64,000 bases of DNA from NCBI RefSeq assembly GCF_000949635.1, contig NZ_BAFN01000001.1, positions 806,001 to 870,000 on the forward strand, written 5' to 3'. Shown in pieces: positions 25,380 to 32,817 of this stretch. The stretch is from Candidatus Brocadia sinica JPN1. Its GTDB lineage: Bacteria > Planctomycetota > Brocadiia > Brocadiales > Brocadiaceae. The translations under genes and the position numbers were made by a program. The notes below the pieces were generated by a model that saw nothing but the letters and a program-made list of their open reading frames with translations, was not told the DNA's origin and did not search any database. The stretch's first letter is position 1. Every line of letters begins with the position of its first letter.

Positions 25380-26153
25380 ATGATTGAGATATACAAAAAA
25401 CTACCCAAAACAAATTGTGGTAAATGTGGCGTACCCACCTGTATGGCCTTTGCACTTAAGGTAAAAAATGCGCAGCTTAAGATAAGGGATTGTCCTTATG
25501 TCGCCAGGGAAAATGCAGAATCGGTTCCCCGGAAACCCACGATTACCATGGACGATAATTACGAACGGGTAAGCAATGAATTAGAAGTTGAGGCAAAACG
25601 TACAGACTTCAAAGAGTCGGCTCGTGCCATTGGCGGCCATTTTGAAGCTAAAAATGACCAGGAAACGATACGGCTTGCCATGCTAAACAAATCTTACGAG
25701 ATGCGCAAAGAGGGTTTATTTGAAGATAATACGTATTGTCATGATTCATGGTCAAAGATCATTATGTATGATTACATCCGCAGAAAAGGCAATAAGCCTT
25801 TAACAGGGGATTGGGTTACGTTGGGATATTTCCCTAATACTGCTTCGCATGTAAAGGCATTCCAACGAAGCGCGGAAGAAAAAATTGCGGCAACCTTCAA
25901 TAAAAATATGAACGGTCTGAAGATTCGCAGTAAGGAACTGGGTGGAGCGGAAAGTCAAGGCAAAATGAAGGCCGATTATATTTGTCGTTTTGACCTCTTG
26001 CCACGCATACCTTTATATGTATGCTTTTGGGATGCCGATGAAGAGTTTCCGGCGAGTTGCAAGCTCTTTCTGGACAGCAGTGCAGAGGCTTACATCGACA
26101 TAGAATATCTTGCCTATCTTGTGGAAAGATTTGTTGAAGTGTTTGTCAAGTAA
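25380..26153 (+). CDS. DUF3786 protein with N-terminal 4Fe-4S domain
   Basis: The 257-residue protein begins MIEIYKKLPKTNCGKCGVPT and continues with CMAFALKV and CPYV, a CxxCxxxxC...C motif of the PF04060 Fe-S domain seen in corrinoid/CO-dehydrogenase proteins and RnfB. From about residue 90 it becomes a DUF3786 domain (YEMRKEGLFEDNTYCHDSWSK; PLTGDWVTLGYFPNTASHV; DLLPRIPLYVCFWDADEEFP). This fusion is known in anaerobes; the activity is not defined, though a redox or corrinoid-related role is suspected. No neighbour gives a strong clue. Confidence 0.8.
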   Translation: MIEIYKKLPKTNCGKCGVPTCMAFALKVKNAQLKIRDCPYVARENAESVPRKPTITMDDNYERVSNELEVEAKRTDFKESARAIGGHFEAKNDQETIRLAMLNKSYEMRKEGLFEDNTYCHDSWSKIIMYDYIRRKGNKPLTGDWVTLGYFPNTASHVKAFQRSAEEKIAATFNKNMNGLKIRSKELGGAESQGKMKADYICRFDLLPRIPLYVCFWDADEEFPASCKLFLDSSAEAYIDIEYLAYLVERFVEVFVK

Positions 26154-26320
26154 CCTGTTATTGACCACAGACATAAACATAATAAATGTCTATCGGGACA
26201 AGGCAATACCTGACAGGGAAATTCTCCTGTACCACCAACTACTATTTTCTCGATGTATCTATTTCCTAGATGTGTGTACAATCCTAAAAGTTAACCATAA
26301 TAATGTCTTATAAAAATATT

Positions 26321-26396
26321 GTAACACTTTAGTTTTTTGAAAAAATAGGGGCGAACATTGCTATTTTGCGAATTTTTCAAAAAACTAAAGTGTTAC
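26321..26396. mobile_element. MITE-like element with the same ends as the local IS66 elements
   Basis: The 76-bp element is an imperfect palindrome whose arms (about 24 bp, gtaacactttagttttttga and inverse) match the outer ends of the two 2413-bp IS elements at 36517 and 56620 (gtaacactttagttctttga) with one change. It has no coding capacity and a 25-base centre. The flanks do not show an 8-bp duplication, so it is old or arose by deletion. It could be mobilised in trans by the IS66 transposase; that is an inference. Confidence 0.65.
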
Positions 26397-26431
26397 AAGA
26401 AATATACTTCTTAAATCAGTTCATACATTTT

Positions 26432-26965
26432 TCATATGAGACCGTATGCTCTTTTAACTTCTTCTATTATCTCATGCAATAAACTGCGCCTTATGAAGAG
26501 TGTCGATTTTAGTGGAATTTCTTTAAGCTTTCTCATAGTTTCATGAGGGGTAAATTGTTTTCTTCTTATAGCCCTTAATAATACACCGATAGTACCGTGA
26601 GCCCTTATCCCAAGAGTTTTAGCTACAAGCCTTGCAGAGGCATCATCTGTTAGGAGAATAGAATCGGGATATTGAGAACATAAGGCTATTGCCTCTACTT
26701 CTCCAGTATCAAGACAAAATAACTTACAAACGGAGAGTATGTCCTCGTCCAATATGACACTAACTTTTTCAAAATTAATATCTCTGTTTTTGAAAATAGA
26801 CGGTCTGTGATACTCTACCTCACGCCATACCGCATCGGGAATTATTAGTCTTTGAAAATCCGTTAAAAGATAAAGGCAGTCAATCTCTTCGAGATGAATT
26901 ATTGGGCCTGCATCCAATATAACGTTCTGGATGGAATTAGTCTTTTCCACGCAGTCCCCATTCAA
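26432..26965 (-). CDS. PIN-domain toxin of a type II toxin-antitoxin pair
   Basis: The 177-residue protein has a PIN ribonuclease fold. Acidic residues appear in order in VILDAGPIIHLEEI (first Asp), DTGEVEAIALC (Glu) and LLTDDASARLVAK (Asp pair). The pattern is of the DUF3368-like group, which has extra C-terminal helices (TMRKLKEIPLKSTLFIR). The gene overlaps the antitoxin gene by 29 bases on the same strand. It probably cleaves RNA when the antitoxin is degraded. It may start later in the overlap (for example at VILDAG); the first Met is at 26965. Confidence 0.82.
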   Translation of the reverse strand: MNGDCVEKTNSIQNVILDAGPIIHLEEIDCLYLLTDFQRLIIPDAVWREVEYHRPSIFKNRDINFEKVSVILDEDILSVCKLFCLDTGEVEAIALCSQYPDSILLTDDASARLVAKTLGIRAHGTIGVLLRAIRRKQFTPHETMRKLKEIPLKSTLFIRRSLLHEIIEEVKRAYGLI

Positions 26966-27131
26966 TATCTTCTTTTATGAATTTTTCCATAAGCTCAGGT
27001 TTGTGGGTTTCAAGAAAACGACGCAAGGCTTCTGTGATAACGGACTTTTCATCTTGAAACCAGCCAGCATCTATAAGTAATTTAATTTGTTCATAAAGCT
27101 TATCTGGCAATTCAGCCTGTAATACCTTCAC
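26937..27131 (-). CDS. Ribbon-helix-helix-like antitoxin
   Basis: The 64-residue protein reads LQAELPDKLYEQIKLLIDAG followed by DEKSVITEALRRFLETHK, a short N-terminal strand plus two helices as in CopG/RHH antitoxins. It lies directly upstream of and overlaps the PIN toxin gene, with a strong AAGGAGG ribosome site (minus strand). It should bind DNA at the upstream inverted repeat and neutralise the toxin through its C-terminus (family knowledge). Confidence 0.75.
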   Translation of the reverse strand: MKVLQAELPDKLYEQIKLLIDAGWFQDEKSVITEALRRFLETHKPELMEKFIKEDIEWGLRGKD

Positions 27132-27163
27132 AACACACCTCCTTTCAAACTCAATATTGATAT

Positions 27164-27213
27164 TTTGTACTAGACCATTTTATGTATAATTTTATCATAA
27201 GAATTAGTACAAA
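27164..27213 (-). promoter_or_regulatory. Putative promoter/operator of the PIN toxin-antitoxin pair
   Basis: tttgtacta (27164-27172) and tagtacaaa (27205-27213) are inverted half-sites 32 bases apart. On the minus strand TTGTAC with a 17-18 base spacer to TTATAC/TATACA gives a possible sigma-70 promoter inside this arrangement, as expected for autoregulated toxin-antitoxin operons. Confidence 0.4.
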
Positions 27214-27271
27214 TTATACGTAATTTTGATGATTATAATAGACTTCACTACGGTACAGCACCTTTAACAAT

Positions 27272-27337
27272 CCTTGTTTCTATTCCTTTTGAGGACTTCG
27301 AGGAGTTGATTAAAGTTGTGTTCGTGATATTCCTTTT
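27272..27337 (-). pseudogene. Fragment of a type IIG restriction-modification C-terminus (direct repeat copy 1)
   Basis: On the minus strand this 66-bp piece reads KEYHEHNFNQLLEVLKRNRN, then stops making sense. The same stretch recurs at 28033-28097 with about 80% identity and one base missing, where it runs on into a longer tail typical of Eco57I-like N6-methyltransferase/endonucleases. It ends exactly at the hicA stop codon. It is a duplicated scrap, not a gene. Confidence 0.55.
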
Positions 27338-27565
27338 CTATAACAATCTTGTAAATTCATCAACGGATAAATGTGCTTGTTTAATGATATGGGATAATGT
27401 AGACCTCTTGATAGGATTGTGCGCTGGGACTGTGAGTTTTAGTGTTCTTTCTGCCGTATGCTTTTGCAGACGTATATGACTGCCTTTTTGCCGGACAATT
27501 ACCCATCCATCACGATGTAAAGCATTAATGACCTGTCCATAATTCAAATTCGGAACTTTTGTCAT
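27338..27565 (-). CDS. hicA: HicA family mRNA interferase toxin
   Basis: The 75-residue protein has the HicA double-stranded-RNA-binding-like fold: NYGQVINALHRDGWVIVRQK, then GSHIRLQKH with the catalytic His, then LTVPAHNPIKRSTLSHIIKQ. Its start overlaps the hicB stop by four bases, with hicB first, the less common but known order. It cleaves mRNA in a ribosome-independent manner in characterised homologues. Confidence 0.88.
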   Translation of the reverse strand: MTKVPNLNYGQVINALHRDGWVIVRQKGSHIRLQKHTAERTLKLTVPAHNPIKRSTLSHIIKQAHLSVDEFTRLL

Positions 27566-27765
27566 AGAGCAATTTCTAATACCTGCGCATCAGGATTAAA
27601 CCTCAGATCATCGTCAACTGGTTCAAGATACAATTCAATGGCTTCTCTAATATTTTTTAATGCCTCTTCCTTCGTATTGCCTTCGCTTATACAACCAGGA
27701 AGTGAAGGAACGATTGCCGTAAATCCCCCTTCATCACTTGGTTCTAAAATTACTTGAATTTTCAT
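27562..27765 (-). CDS. hicB: HicB family antitoxin
   Basis: The 67-residue protein starts MKIQVILEPSDEGGFTAIVP and has SLPGCISEGNTKEEALKNIR EAIELYL, the HicB N-terminal partial RNase-H fold. It lacks the C-terminal DNA-binding domain of longer HicB proteins, as do many short ones. It is coupled to hicA by a 4-base overlap and should neutralise it. Confidence 0.88.
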   Translation of the reverse strand: MKIQVILEPSDEGGFTAIVPSLPGCISEGNTKEEALKNIREAIELYLEPVDDDLRFNPDAQVLEIAL

Positions 27766-27787
27766 TTTTTTTATCCCCCAATGTTTT

Positions 27788-28097
27788 TTAAACTAACCAC
27801 GCATATTTCATCCCATTATCACAGTTAGGCTGATAAAAGTCAATCATTCCTATCATTTGCCTGACGATCTTAATTTCCTCAGATGTCAATCCATACAGTC
27901 TGTAAACAATTTCATCTATCAACTCATCTGTCGCCTTAATTCTGGCTTTTACTGGTTCGAGGATCGATATGCTACGATCAAACTGCTTTTCAAGCATTTC
28001 TTGCTTACTTCGATCTGATGGGTCTATGGACACCTTGTTTCTGTTTTTCTTGAGGACCTCGAGGAGTTGTTAAAGTCGTGTTCTTGGTATTTCTTTT
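27788..28097 (-). pseudogene. C-terminal remnant of a type IIG (Eco57I-like) restriction-modification protein
   Basis: From 28097 the minus strand reads KKYQEHDFN, then after a one-base deletion QLLEVLKKNRNKVSIDPSDR, and on to DELIDEIVYRLYGLTSEEIK before a stop at 27788. The LLEVLKKNRxK..IDPSDR and IDEIVYRLYGLTxEEI patterns are the C-terminal end of large N6-methyltransferase/endonuclease fusions. The catalytic domains (NPPY) are absent from the window. From the GTG at 28033 an 81-codon frame remains open but is only the tail. The first 65 bp are repeated at 27272-27337. Confidence 0.65.
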
Positions 28098-28444
28098 AGA
28101 CAGTACTGGTAAGGTTGGGTAAATCCTGTCCTGAGTTTATCGAGGGGCGAAGCACGCCCACAAAAAAAAGCATTGATGGGTTTGCGCTGATTAACACATC
28201 CTATTTGACTAAACATTTCCATCGACCAATTTTTTTTAAAATAGTATTTTATTCTATCAGCACTGAAGTTTGCCACACTGGCATTGAAAGCCGCCATTTG
28301 ACCGTTTTGCATGCCAAATATTTTTCTGACAATCATCACAATGGAAAGCCTTTTCGAAATCATCTATTAATCTCACAAAAATGACGCTATTTTCCGAAAG
28401 AAAACAAATTTGCGAACAAAGTGGAATGTGGTAATACGATTGAT
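28098..28444. other. Non-coding stretch, origin unclear
   Basis: About 350 bases with no convincing gene. It contains a repeat-like scrap (cctgagtttatcgaggggcga, a common dispersed intergenic type) around 28128-28150. Short open frames on both strands exist but have no family resemblance or ribosome site. Confidence 0.5.
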
Positions 28445-28852
28445 TTAGATAAGATAGGTAGAATTGAGTTGATATAATCTCGTGGAATAATATTGATCCG
28501 GAGGCAAATGATGGAAGATTTTTGAAGTAAACCAGAGGATTTGATTATCCAGACGAACTGAAAAACATAGGGGTAAATGGTGTTTTAGGGTAAGGCTGAC
28601 ATTTTGAGAAACAGATGTGTTTCCTGATAAATAATCAAAAGACAAAATATTCTTTACGTCTCTATGTTCCGTTTCTCCTACTCCATGACCTCCTAATCCA
28701 TGATCTTCATGCGTGTGATGAATATGAACAGTATTATGTTCAAAATGAATTTCATGTTCATGTTCCAAAAGCTCACCCATTGTCGCATTTGACAGACAAA
28801 ATGCAAGGGCTATTAATATGAAGTGAAGTTTGGTTGGTCTTATTTTTATCAT
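28445..28852 (-). CDS. Small exported His-rich protein
   Basis: From the ATG at 28852 the protein has a signal peptide (MIKIRPTKLHFILIALAFCL) and then a dense His/Glu stretch (ELLEHEHEIHFEHNTVHIHH, then HEDHGLGGHGVGE). This looks like a periplasmic metal-binding linker such as those encoded beside heavy-metal efflux pumps. The C-terminal 70 residues are not recognised. It is isolated on the minus strand, divergent from the metal/oxyanion cluster at 29194, so a shared regulation is possible. An in-frame ATG six codons upstream exists. Function is inferred only from composition. Confidence 0.55.
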   Translation of the reverse strand: MIKIRPTKLHFILIALAFCLSNATMGELLEHEHEIHFEHNTVHIHHTHEDHGLGGHGVGETEHRDVKNILSFDYLSGNTSVSQNVSLTLKHHLPLCFSVRLDNQILWFTSKIFHHLPPDQYYSTRLYQLNSTYLI

Positions 28853-28917
28853 CGGGAATATGCAGAACAAAACACTAAAAAATCTTCAGATATGATATTA
28901 ATTCATAAATATTTGTA

Positions 28918-28983
28918 GTGTCAACAAATTTTCATAAATTAATTGCAAAACCGAATCTCACCTATATGAAAATTTGTTGACAC
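28918..28983. repeat. 66-bp inverted-repeat element (MITE-like)
   Basis: gtgtcaacaaattttcat (28918-28935) and its perfect inverse (28966-28983) bound a 30-base centre. Perfect 18-bp ends and the short length suggest a MITE or an IS relic. Each arm also contains TTGACA on the outward or inward strand, so it could supply -35 boxes to the divergent genes at 28852 and 29194. Confidence 0.6.
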
Positions 28984-28996
28984 AAAAGGATGTTTT

Positions 28997-29029
28997 GTTA
29001 CAATAATAACATTATGTTACTATTGTAAC
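28997..29029. promoter_or_regulatory. Palindromic operator candidate
   Basis: gttacaataataacat and atgttactattgtaac form a near-perfect palindrome over 33 bases with one mismatch, in the divergent gap between the His-rich gene and the ChrB cluster. Its length and symmetry fit a dimeric repressor site; which regulator would bind is unknown. Confidence 0.45.
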
Positions 29030-29052
29030 ATATACCAAATTGTCTTTGCTCA

Positions 29053-29154
29053 GAGGTTAAGGATTCAGCTTTACCAGAGGTTGGCAAGATTGGTTTATGG
29101 ACAAAGGCCGATGCACAGACACATTTTGATAATCTCATGCTTACCGATACATAG
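29053..29154 (+). pseudogene. C-terminal scrap of a LamG/concanavalin-like domain protein
   Basis: The frame from 29053 reads EVKDSALPEVGKIGLWTKAD, then AQTHFDNLMLTDT and a TAG. The GKIGLWTKADxxTxFDNL pattern is the last strands of secreted 3-keto-disaccharide hydrolase/LamG-like domains. No start or preceding domain is visible. It shows the ChrB cluster was placed next to a truncated gene. Confidence 0.5.
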
Positions 29155-29193
29155 CTGTCTGAATCACCATATAAAGAGATACATTTTTTACCA

Positions 29194-30012
29194 GTGGACA
29201 AGTTAAATAAAAAAATATTATGGTTAATAATACTCCTCTGTGCTTTAGGAGGATTAGTTGCCCCTAAAAATGTCCTGGCATTGCGGCCTTTTGTTACAAC
29301 AGATGCTGATGTAGTTGAACCCAATATTGCGGAGATAGAATTGGGAATATTTGGATTGCATGAGCAAAAGCATCCTGGTCCTGACGAATTCGTATTAGAC
29401 GTATCGAGTATCCGTTTTAACTATGGGTTGCCATGGGATAGCGAAATTGTGCTTGAAACTGTAGGTGAATTAATCGATAGCGAATATGTAGGAACGCTGG
29501 GCGTAAAGGAGAAACAATTTGCTGATACGGCAGCCTTTTACAAAAAGGTCTGGTGGCGTAGTGGCGAGAACGGAGGCTGGACACCTAATTTTGCTACAGA
29601 GACAGGTTTTGTATTTCCTACAGAAAAGGGAACCTCAGGATTAGATTTTGAAGGTGCCGGTATCTTCTCGTGGTATTTGGAGAAATTAACATGCCACCTC
29701 ACCCTTGGTGGAGGTACAAAAAAAGAGGCTTTTGAGCATAACACGCGAGGACTCTATATTTATGGTATTATAGTGGATATTCCCCTACCCCAATGTAAAA
29801 AACTTCATCTTGTATCAGAATACAGTGGAGAAAAGGTAGAAAATGCTATCCTGGATCATCAATTGTTGGGTGGAGTGGTATGGGAAGGACCGCTCAATAT
29901 AGATTATGATATTGCAGGGTTTGCAGGTTTAAACAGCGAAAGCGTGGATTGGGGCATAACAATGGGTATAACTTTTTTTATTGGTAAAAAAAGCGGAGGA
30001 GGTAAGACGTAA
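29194..30012 (+). CDS. Putative outer-membrane beta-barrel protein of the metal cluster
   Basis: The 272-residue protein starts at GTG with a positively charged N-terminus and a hydrophobic signal segment (ILWLIILLCALGGLVAP). The mature part has alternating strands rich in Gly and aromatics (RPFVTTDADVVEPNIAEIEL; FATETGFVFPTEKG; FSWYLEKLTCHLTLGGGT) and an ending GITMGITFFIGKK, resembling PF13557-type outer membrane proteins. No catalytic motif is seen. It precedes ChrB by about 215 bases. The start is uncertain because no good ribosome site precedes the GTG. Confidence 0.6.
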   Translation: MDKLNKKILWLIILLCALGGLVAPKNVLALRPFVTTDADVVEPNIAEIELGIFGLHEQKHPGPDEFVLDVSSIRFNYGLPWDSEIVLETVGELIDSEYVGTLGVKEKQFADTAAFYKKVWWRSGENGGWTPNFATETGFVFPTEKGTSGLDFEGAGIFSWYLEKLTCHLTLGGGTKKEAFEHNTRGLYIYGIIVDIPLPQCKKLHLVSEYSGEKVENAILDHQLLGGVVWEGPLNIDYDIAGFAGLNSESVDWGITMGITFFIGKKSGGGKT

Positions 30013-30227
30013 GTATTTGCTTTGGGTGGGTTCAGGTTTGTAACCTGAATCAAGAATTTGGAATATTTCCATGGTACTTAGACTATGCGGCGATATGAGC
30101 TATCGACCGTGCAAATTATATGGGTTCAATTTACAAAATTGAACCCCCAGGGCAAGAGGTTGTTTGGCCGGCATGTGTCGTATATCTAAAAATTCGCTGC
30201 CAAAGTCAGCCTAATTTAATAATAGCT

Positions 30228-31211
30228 ATGAATAAATGGATACTTCTTACACATCAAATTGCACAAGATGCGCCAAACCTTAGGGTAAAGGTCTGGCGGC
30301 ATCTGAAAAAACTGGGGGCAGTACTCTTCAAAAATGCCGTATATTTACTCCCTTATACGAAGGAACATGAGGAGAGTACGCAGTGGATTTGTAAACAAAT
30401 TAGAGACAGTGGAAGTGATGCATCACTCTTTATTACTGAATCAATGGACAAAAAGCACAATGAAGAAATTATAAAAACCTTTCAAGAATCCTGTAATAAG
30501 GAGTATGTTCCATTCACTGATCAATGCAATGATGTGCTAAAACAGATAGAACAGATAGAAGGGACAGAAGGTGTAACAGACCGTTTTGTAGAAGATTTGA
30601 AAAGGAAATTAAGCGAGATAATAAAAGGCGCTGATGAGGTAGCAAAGATCGATTTTTTCCATGCCCCACAGAGAGAAGTGATCCTGAAAAAAATTGAATC
30701 TATACGCCAGAAGATAGAAAAATGGTCTAAAAAAATGAAAGAAGAAGCACCTGTGGCCAATAAAGTTTATCAAAAAAAGGACTTCCTGGGTAAAAAATGG
30801 GTAACGCGAAAAGATATTTATATCGATCGTTTAGCATCTGCCTGGCTTATCAGAAGATTTATCGATCCAGATGCAAAGTTCGTCTTTCTATCCAAAGGAG
30901 AAAATAACCTACCAAAAAATGCTATACCTTTCGATATGTATGGCGCAGAATTTACCCATCATGGCGATGCCTGTACCTTTGAAATCCTAATCAGGGTGTT
31001 TGATTTAAAAGATCCTGCTTTACGACCAATTGCAGAAATTGTGCATGATATAGATTTGAAAGATAATAAATATAATCGCAAAGAGGCCGATGGAATAGGT
31101 CAAATTATCACGGGTCTTAGCAAAAAACTCAGCAACGATAATACGTTATTGGAAAAGGGTATGGAGATATTTGATGCCCTCTATCACTATTACTTTTCAA
31201 ACTATGATTAG
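30228..31211 (+). CDS. chrB: ChrB-type chromate-resistance/regulatory protein
   Basis: The 327-residue protein has both ChrB parts. The N-terminal domain (MNKWILLTHQIAQDAPNLRV, then VWRHLKKLGAVLFKNAVYLL) resembles a PaaX/ChrB sensor region. The C-terminal ChrB domain begins WVTRKDIYIDRLASAWLIRR and has PFDMYGAEFTHHGDACTFE and IAEIVHDIDLKDNKY. ChrB proteins respond to chromate and support its detoxification. I start at ATG 30228 because the family opens M-x-W-x-L-L; the open frame upstream (to 30120) is not conserved-looking. ChrA, the usual chromate transporter, is not present; an MFS gene follows instead. Confidence 0.85.
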   Translation: MNKWILLTHQIAQDAPNLRVKVWRHLKKLGAVLFKNAVYLLPYTKEHEESTQWICKQIRDSGSDASLFITESMDKKHNEEIIKTFQESCNKEYVPFTDQCNDVLKQIEQIEGTEGVTDRFVEDLKRKLSEIIKGADEVAKIDFFHAPQREVILKKIESIRQKIEKWSKKMKEEAPVANKVYQKKDFLGKKWVTRKDIYIDRLASAWLIRRFIDPDAKFVFLSKGENNLPKNAIPFDMYGAEFTHHGDACTFEILIRVFDLKDPALRPIAEIVHDIDLKDNKYNRKEADGIGQIITGLSKKLSNDNTLLEKGMEIFDALYHYYFSNYD

Positions 31212-31295
31212 GGTGGATTAAGACGTTGGTTTTTACGCCGAATTCACCTTCAATATTTTGTGATATGGTAGATTCGCTTCGTTTAATCCACCCTA
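31211..31295. terminator. Long inverted repeat after chrB
   Basis: agggtggattaa (31211-31222) is repeated inverted at 31284-31295. The arms begin at the chrB stop codon, so it may act as a terminator or attenuator; it also resembles a dispersed ggtggatt-type intergenic repeat. Confidence 0.45.
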
Positions 31296-31333
31296 CCGCT
31301 ATTACACTATAAAAGCGAAAGGAGGTAGTTAAA

Positions 31334-31588
31334 ATGCCACCACTTGATGATCATTTTAAAAATAGCAAGGAAAGGACAGGGAATGCTTATGAGGAGCTTC
31401 ATCACTGGATTGATGATAATAAGATAAAAGCCCCGGAAATCCACGACCTTGCAAAAATTCACGAAAATATAGCATACGTCCATGAAAGATGGGGAGAAGT
31501 AGCGGTTCAGGAGTTTGTGCTCCATATAAAAGAAGACCTGGAACATAGATTAAAAGAAAATCTGCAATACTTTGGGCTTTTCAAATGA
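31334..31588 (+). CDS. Small unknown protein between chrB and the MFS gene
   Basis: The 84-residue protein (MPPLDDHFKNSKERTGNAYE opening) is charged and helical, with several His (ELHHWIDD, VHERWGEV, LHIKEDLEHR). No known domain is recognised. A strong AGGAGG ribosome site precedes the ATG and the stop overlaps the MFS start by four bases, so it is a real, coupled gene. A metal- or oxyanion-related role is suggested only by context. Confidence 0.75.
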   Translation: MPPLDDHFKNSKERTGNAYEELHHWIDDNKIKAPEIHDLAKIHENIAYVHERWGEVAVQEFVLHIKEDLEHRLKENLQYFGLFK

Positions 31589-32817
31589 CAAACAATACCA
31601 GAGTATTATCCCCATTCGTTGCCCTTTGCACAGTGGGGTTCTTCGCAAGGATGAGTTATGCTATGGCAAGAACCCCACTCTTGCCCCTCTTTGCGTTATC
31701 ACTAGGCGCAGGCCCGGAGGCAATTGGGTTTGTCGTTGGCGCTTCTACCATAACAGGGATCTTTTTCAAGTTACCAGCAGGTACACTTTCCGATATTTAC
31801 GGCAGATACAGGATGCTGTTTCTCAGCGTCCTGGTTTTTGCATTTACCCCTTTTCTTTACTATCTGGTAACAAGTTACTGGCAACTCGTTTCTCTCAGAT
31901 TCTTCCACGGATTGGCCACATCGATCTATGGACCGGTTGCCATGGCGACAATCGCCGATATTGCCGGGGAGAAAAAGGGGGAAAGGCTCTCGATATTTTC
32001 ATCTATTACCATTATCGGAAATCTCATTGGTGCGCCGCTCGGCGGATATATCCTCAAGTATCTGGCTGGCAACGGAAGTAATTCTGTACACCATTTTCAT
32101 AGTGCATATCTCGTCTGTGGGATTATTGGCCTGATTTCTTTGGGTTTTACCGTAAAACCGATGACTTCAAGAAGATCAGAAATCATACACATCAAAAATC
32201 CCCTGAGTGAAGTATGGCGGAAGTTCTTTAAAGGCATCAGGGAGGTCATCAGCGACTATCGGATTATCATCACCAGTAACATGGAAGGTATACAAAATCT
32301 GTCGGTTGGAGCCCTGGAGGCTTTTTTGCCTATTTATGCCGTTACTGTGGCAAAATTAAATCCATTTCTGGCCGGAATTCTGTGGGGTGCACAGGTAGTT
32401 ACCACAATCCTTGCAAAACCGGTTATGGGGAGGATCTCCGATCGATACGGGAGAAAGCCTATAATCTTCTCCGGGATGTGGATATGTGCTATTTCTTTGG
32501 CGTGTATCCCTTTGACGCAAAACTTTTACTTTTTGATCCTTTTAGCTGCCGTCTTTGGTGTTGGCGAAGCATTTGTGACCTCTTCTTCGGCTGCTATGGT
32601 CGCTGATTTCTGTAAGGAACAGAACTATGGCGCTGCCATGGGGACGTTCGGAAGTATCTTTGATATTGGTCATGCCTCGGGCCCTATTTTAGCCGGATTC
32701 CTTTTGTCGCATCTGAGTTATCAATATTCGTTTGTTATTATTGCCCTTTTGTTGATAGTATCGTCATTTATTTTTACGCTGAAAGTGCCGGAAAAACAAA
32801 AAGAGGTGAAATTATGA
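31585..32817 (+). CDS. MFS transporter
   Basis: The 410-residue protein has about 12 membrane segments and the MFS loop 2-3 motif (GTLSDIYGRYRMLFLS) and its repeat (GRISDRYGRKPIIFSG). It is in the drug/sugar-type MFS 1 group. Overlaps at both ends (4 bases) with the small gene upstream and the binding-protein gene downstream show a single transcript. In a ChrB cluster it may export chromate or a metal chelate; the substrate is not deducible. Confidence 0.88.
   Translation: MTNNTRVLSPFVALCTVGFFARMSYAMARTPLLPLFALSLGAGPEAIGFVVGASTITGIFFKLPAGTLSDIYGRYRMLFLSVLVFAFTPFLYYLVTSYWQLVSLRFFHGLATSIYGPVAMATIADIAGEKKGERLSIFSSITIIGNLIGAPLGGYILKYLAGNGSNSVHHFHSAYLVCGIIGLISLGFTVKPMTSRRSEIIHIKNPLSEVWRKFFKGIREVISDYRIIITSNMEGIQNLSVGALEAFLPIYAVTVAKLNPFLAGILWGAQVVTTILAKPVMGRISDRYGRKPIIFSGMWICAISLACIPLTQNFYFLILLAAVFGVGEAFVTSSSAAMVADFCKEQNYGAAMGTFGSIFDIGHASGPILAGFLLSHLSYQYSFVIIALLLIVSSFIFTLKVPEKQKEVKL

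Noticed and set aside
28115-28384. Overlapping open frames of about 90 codons on both strands
   Set aside because: Both contain a translated dispersed repeat and neither resembles a known family.
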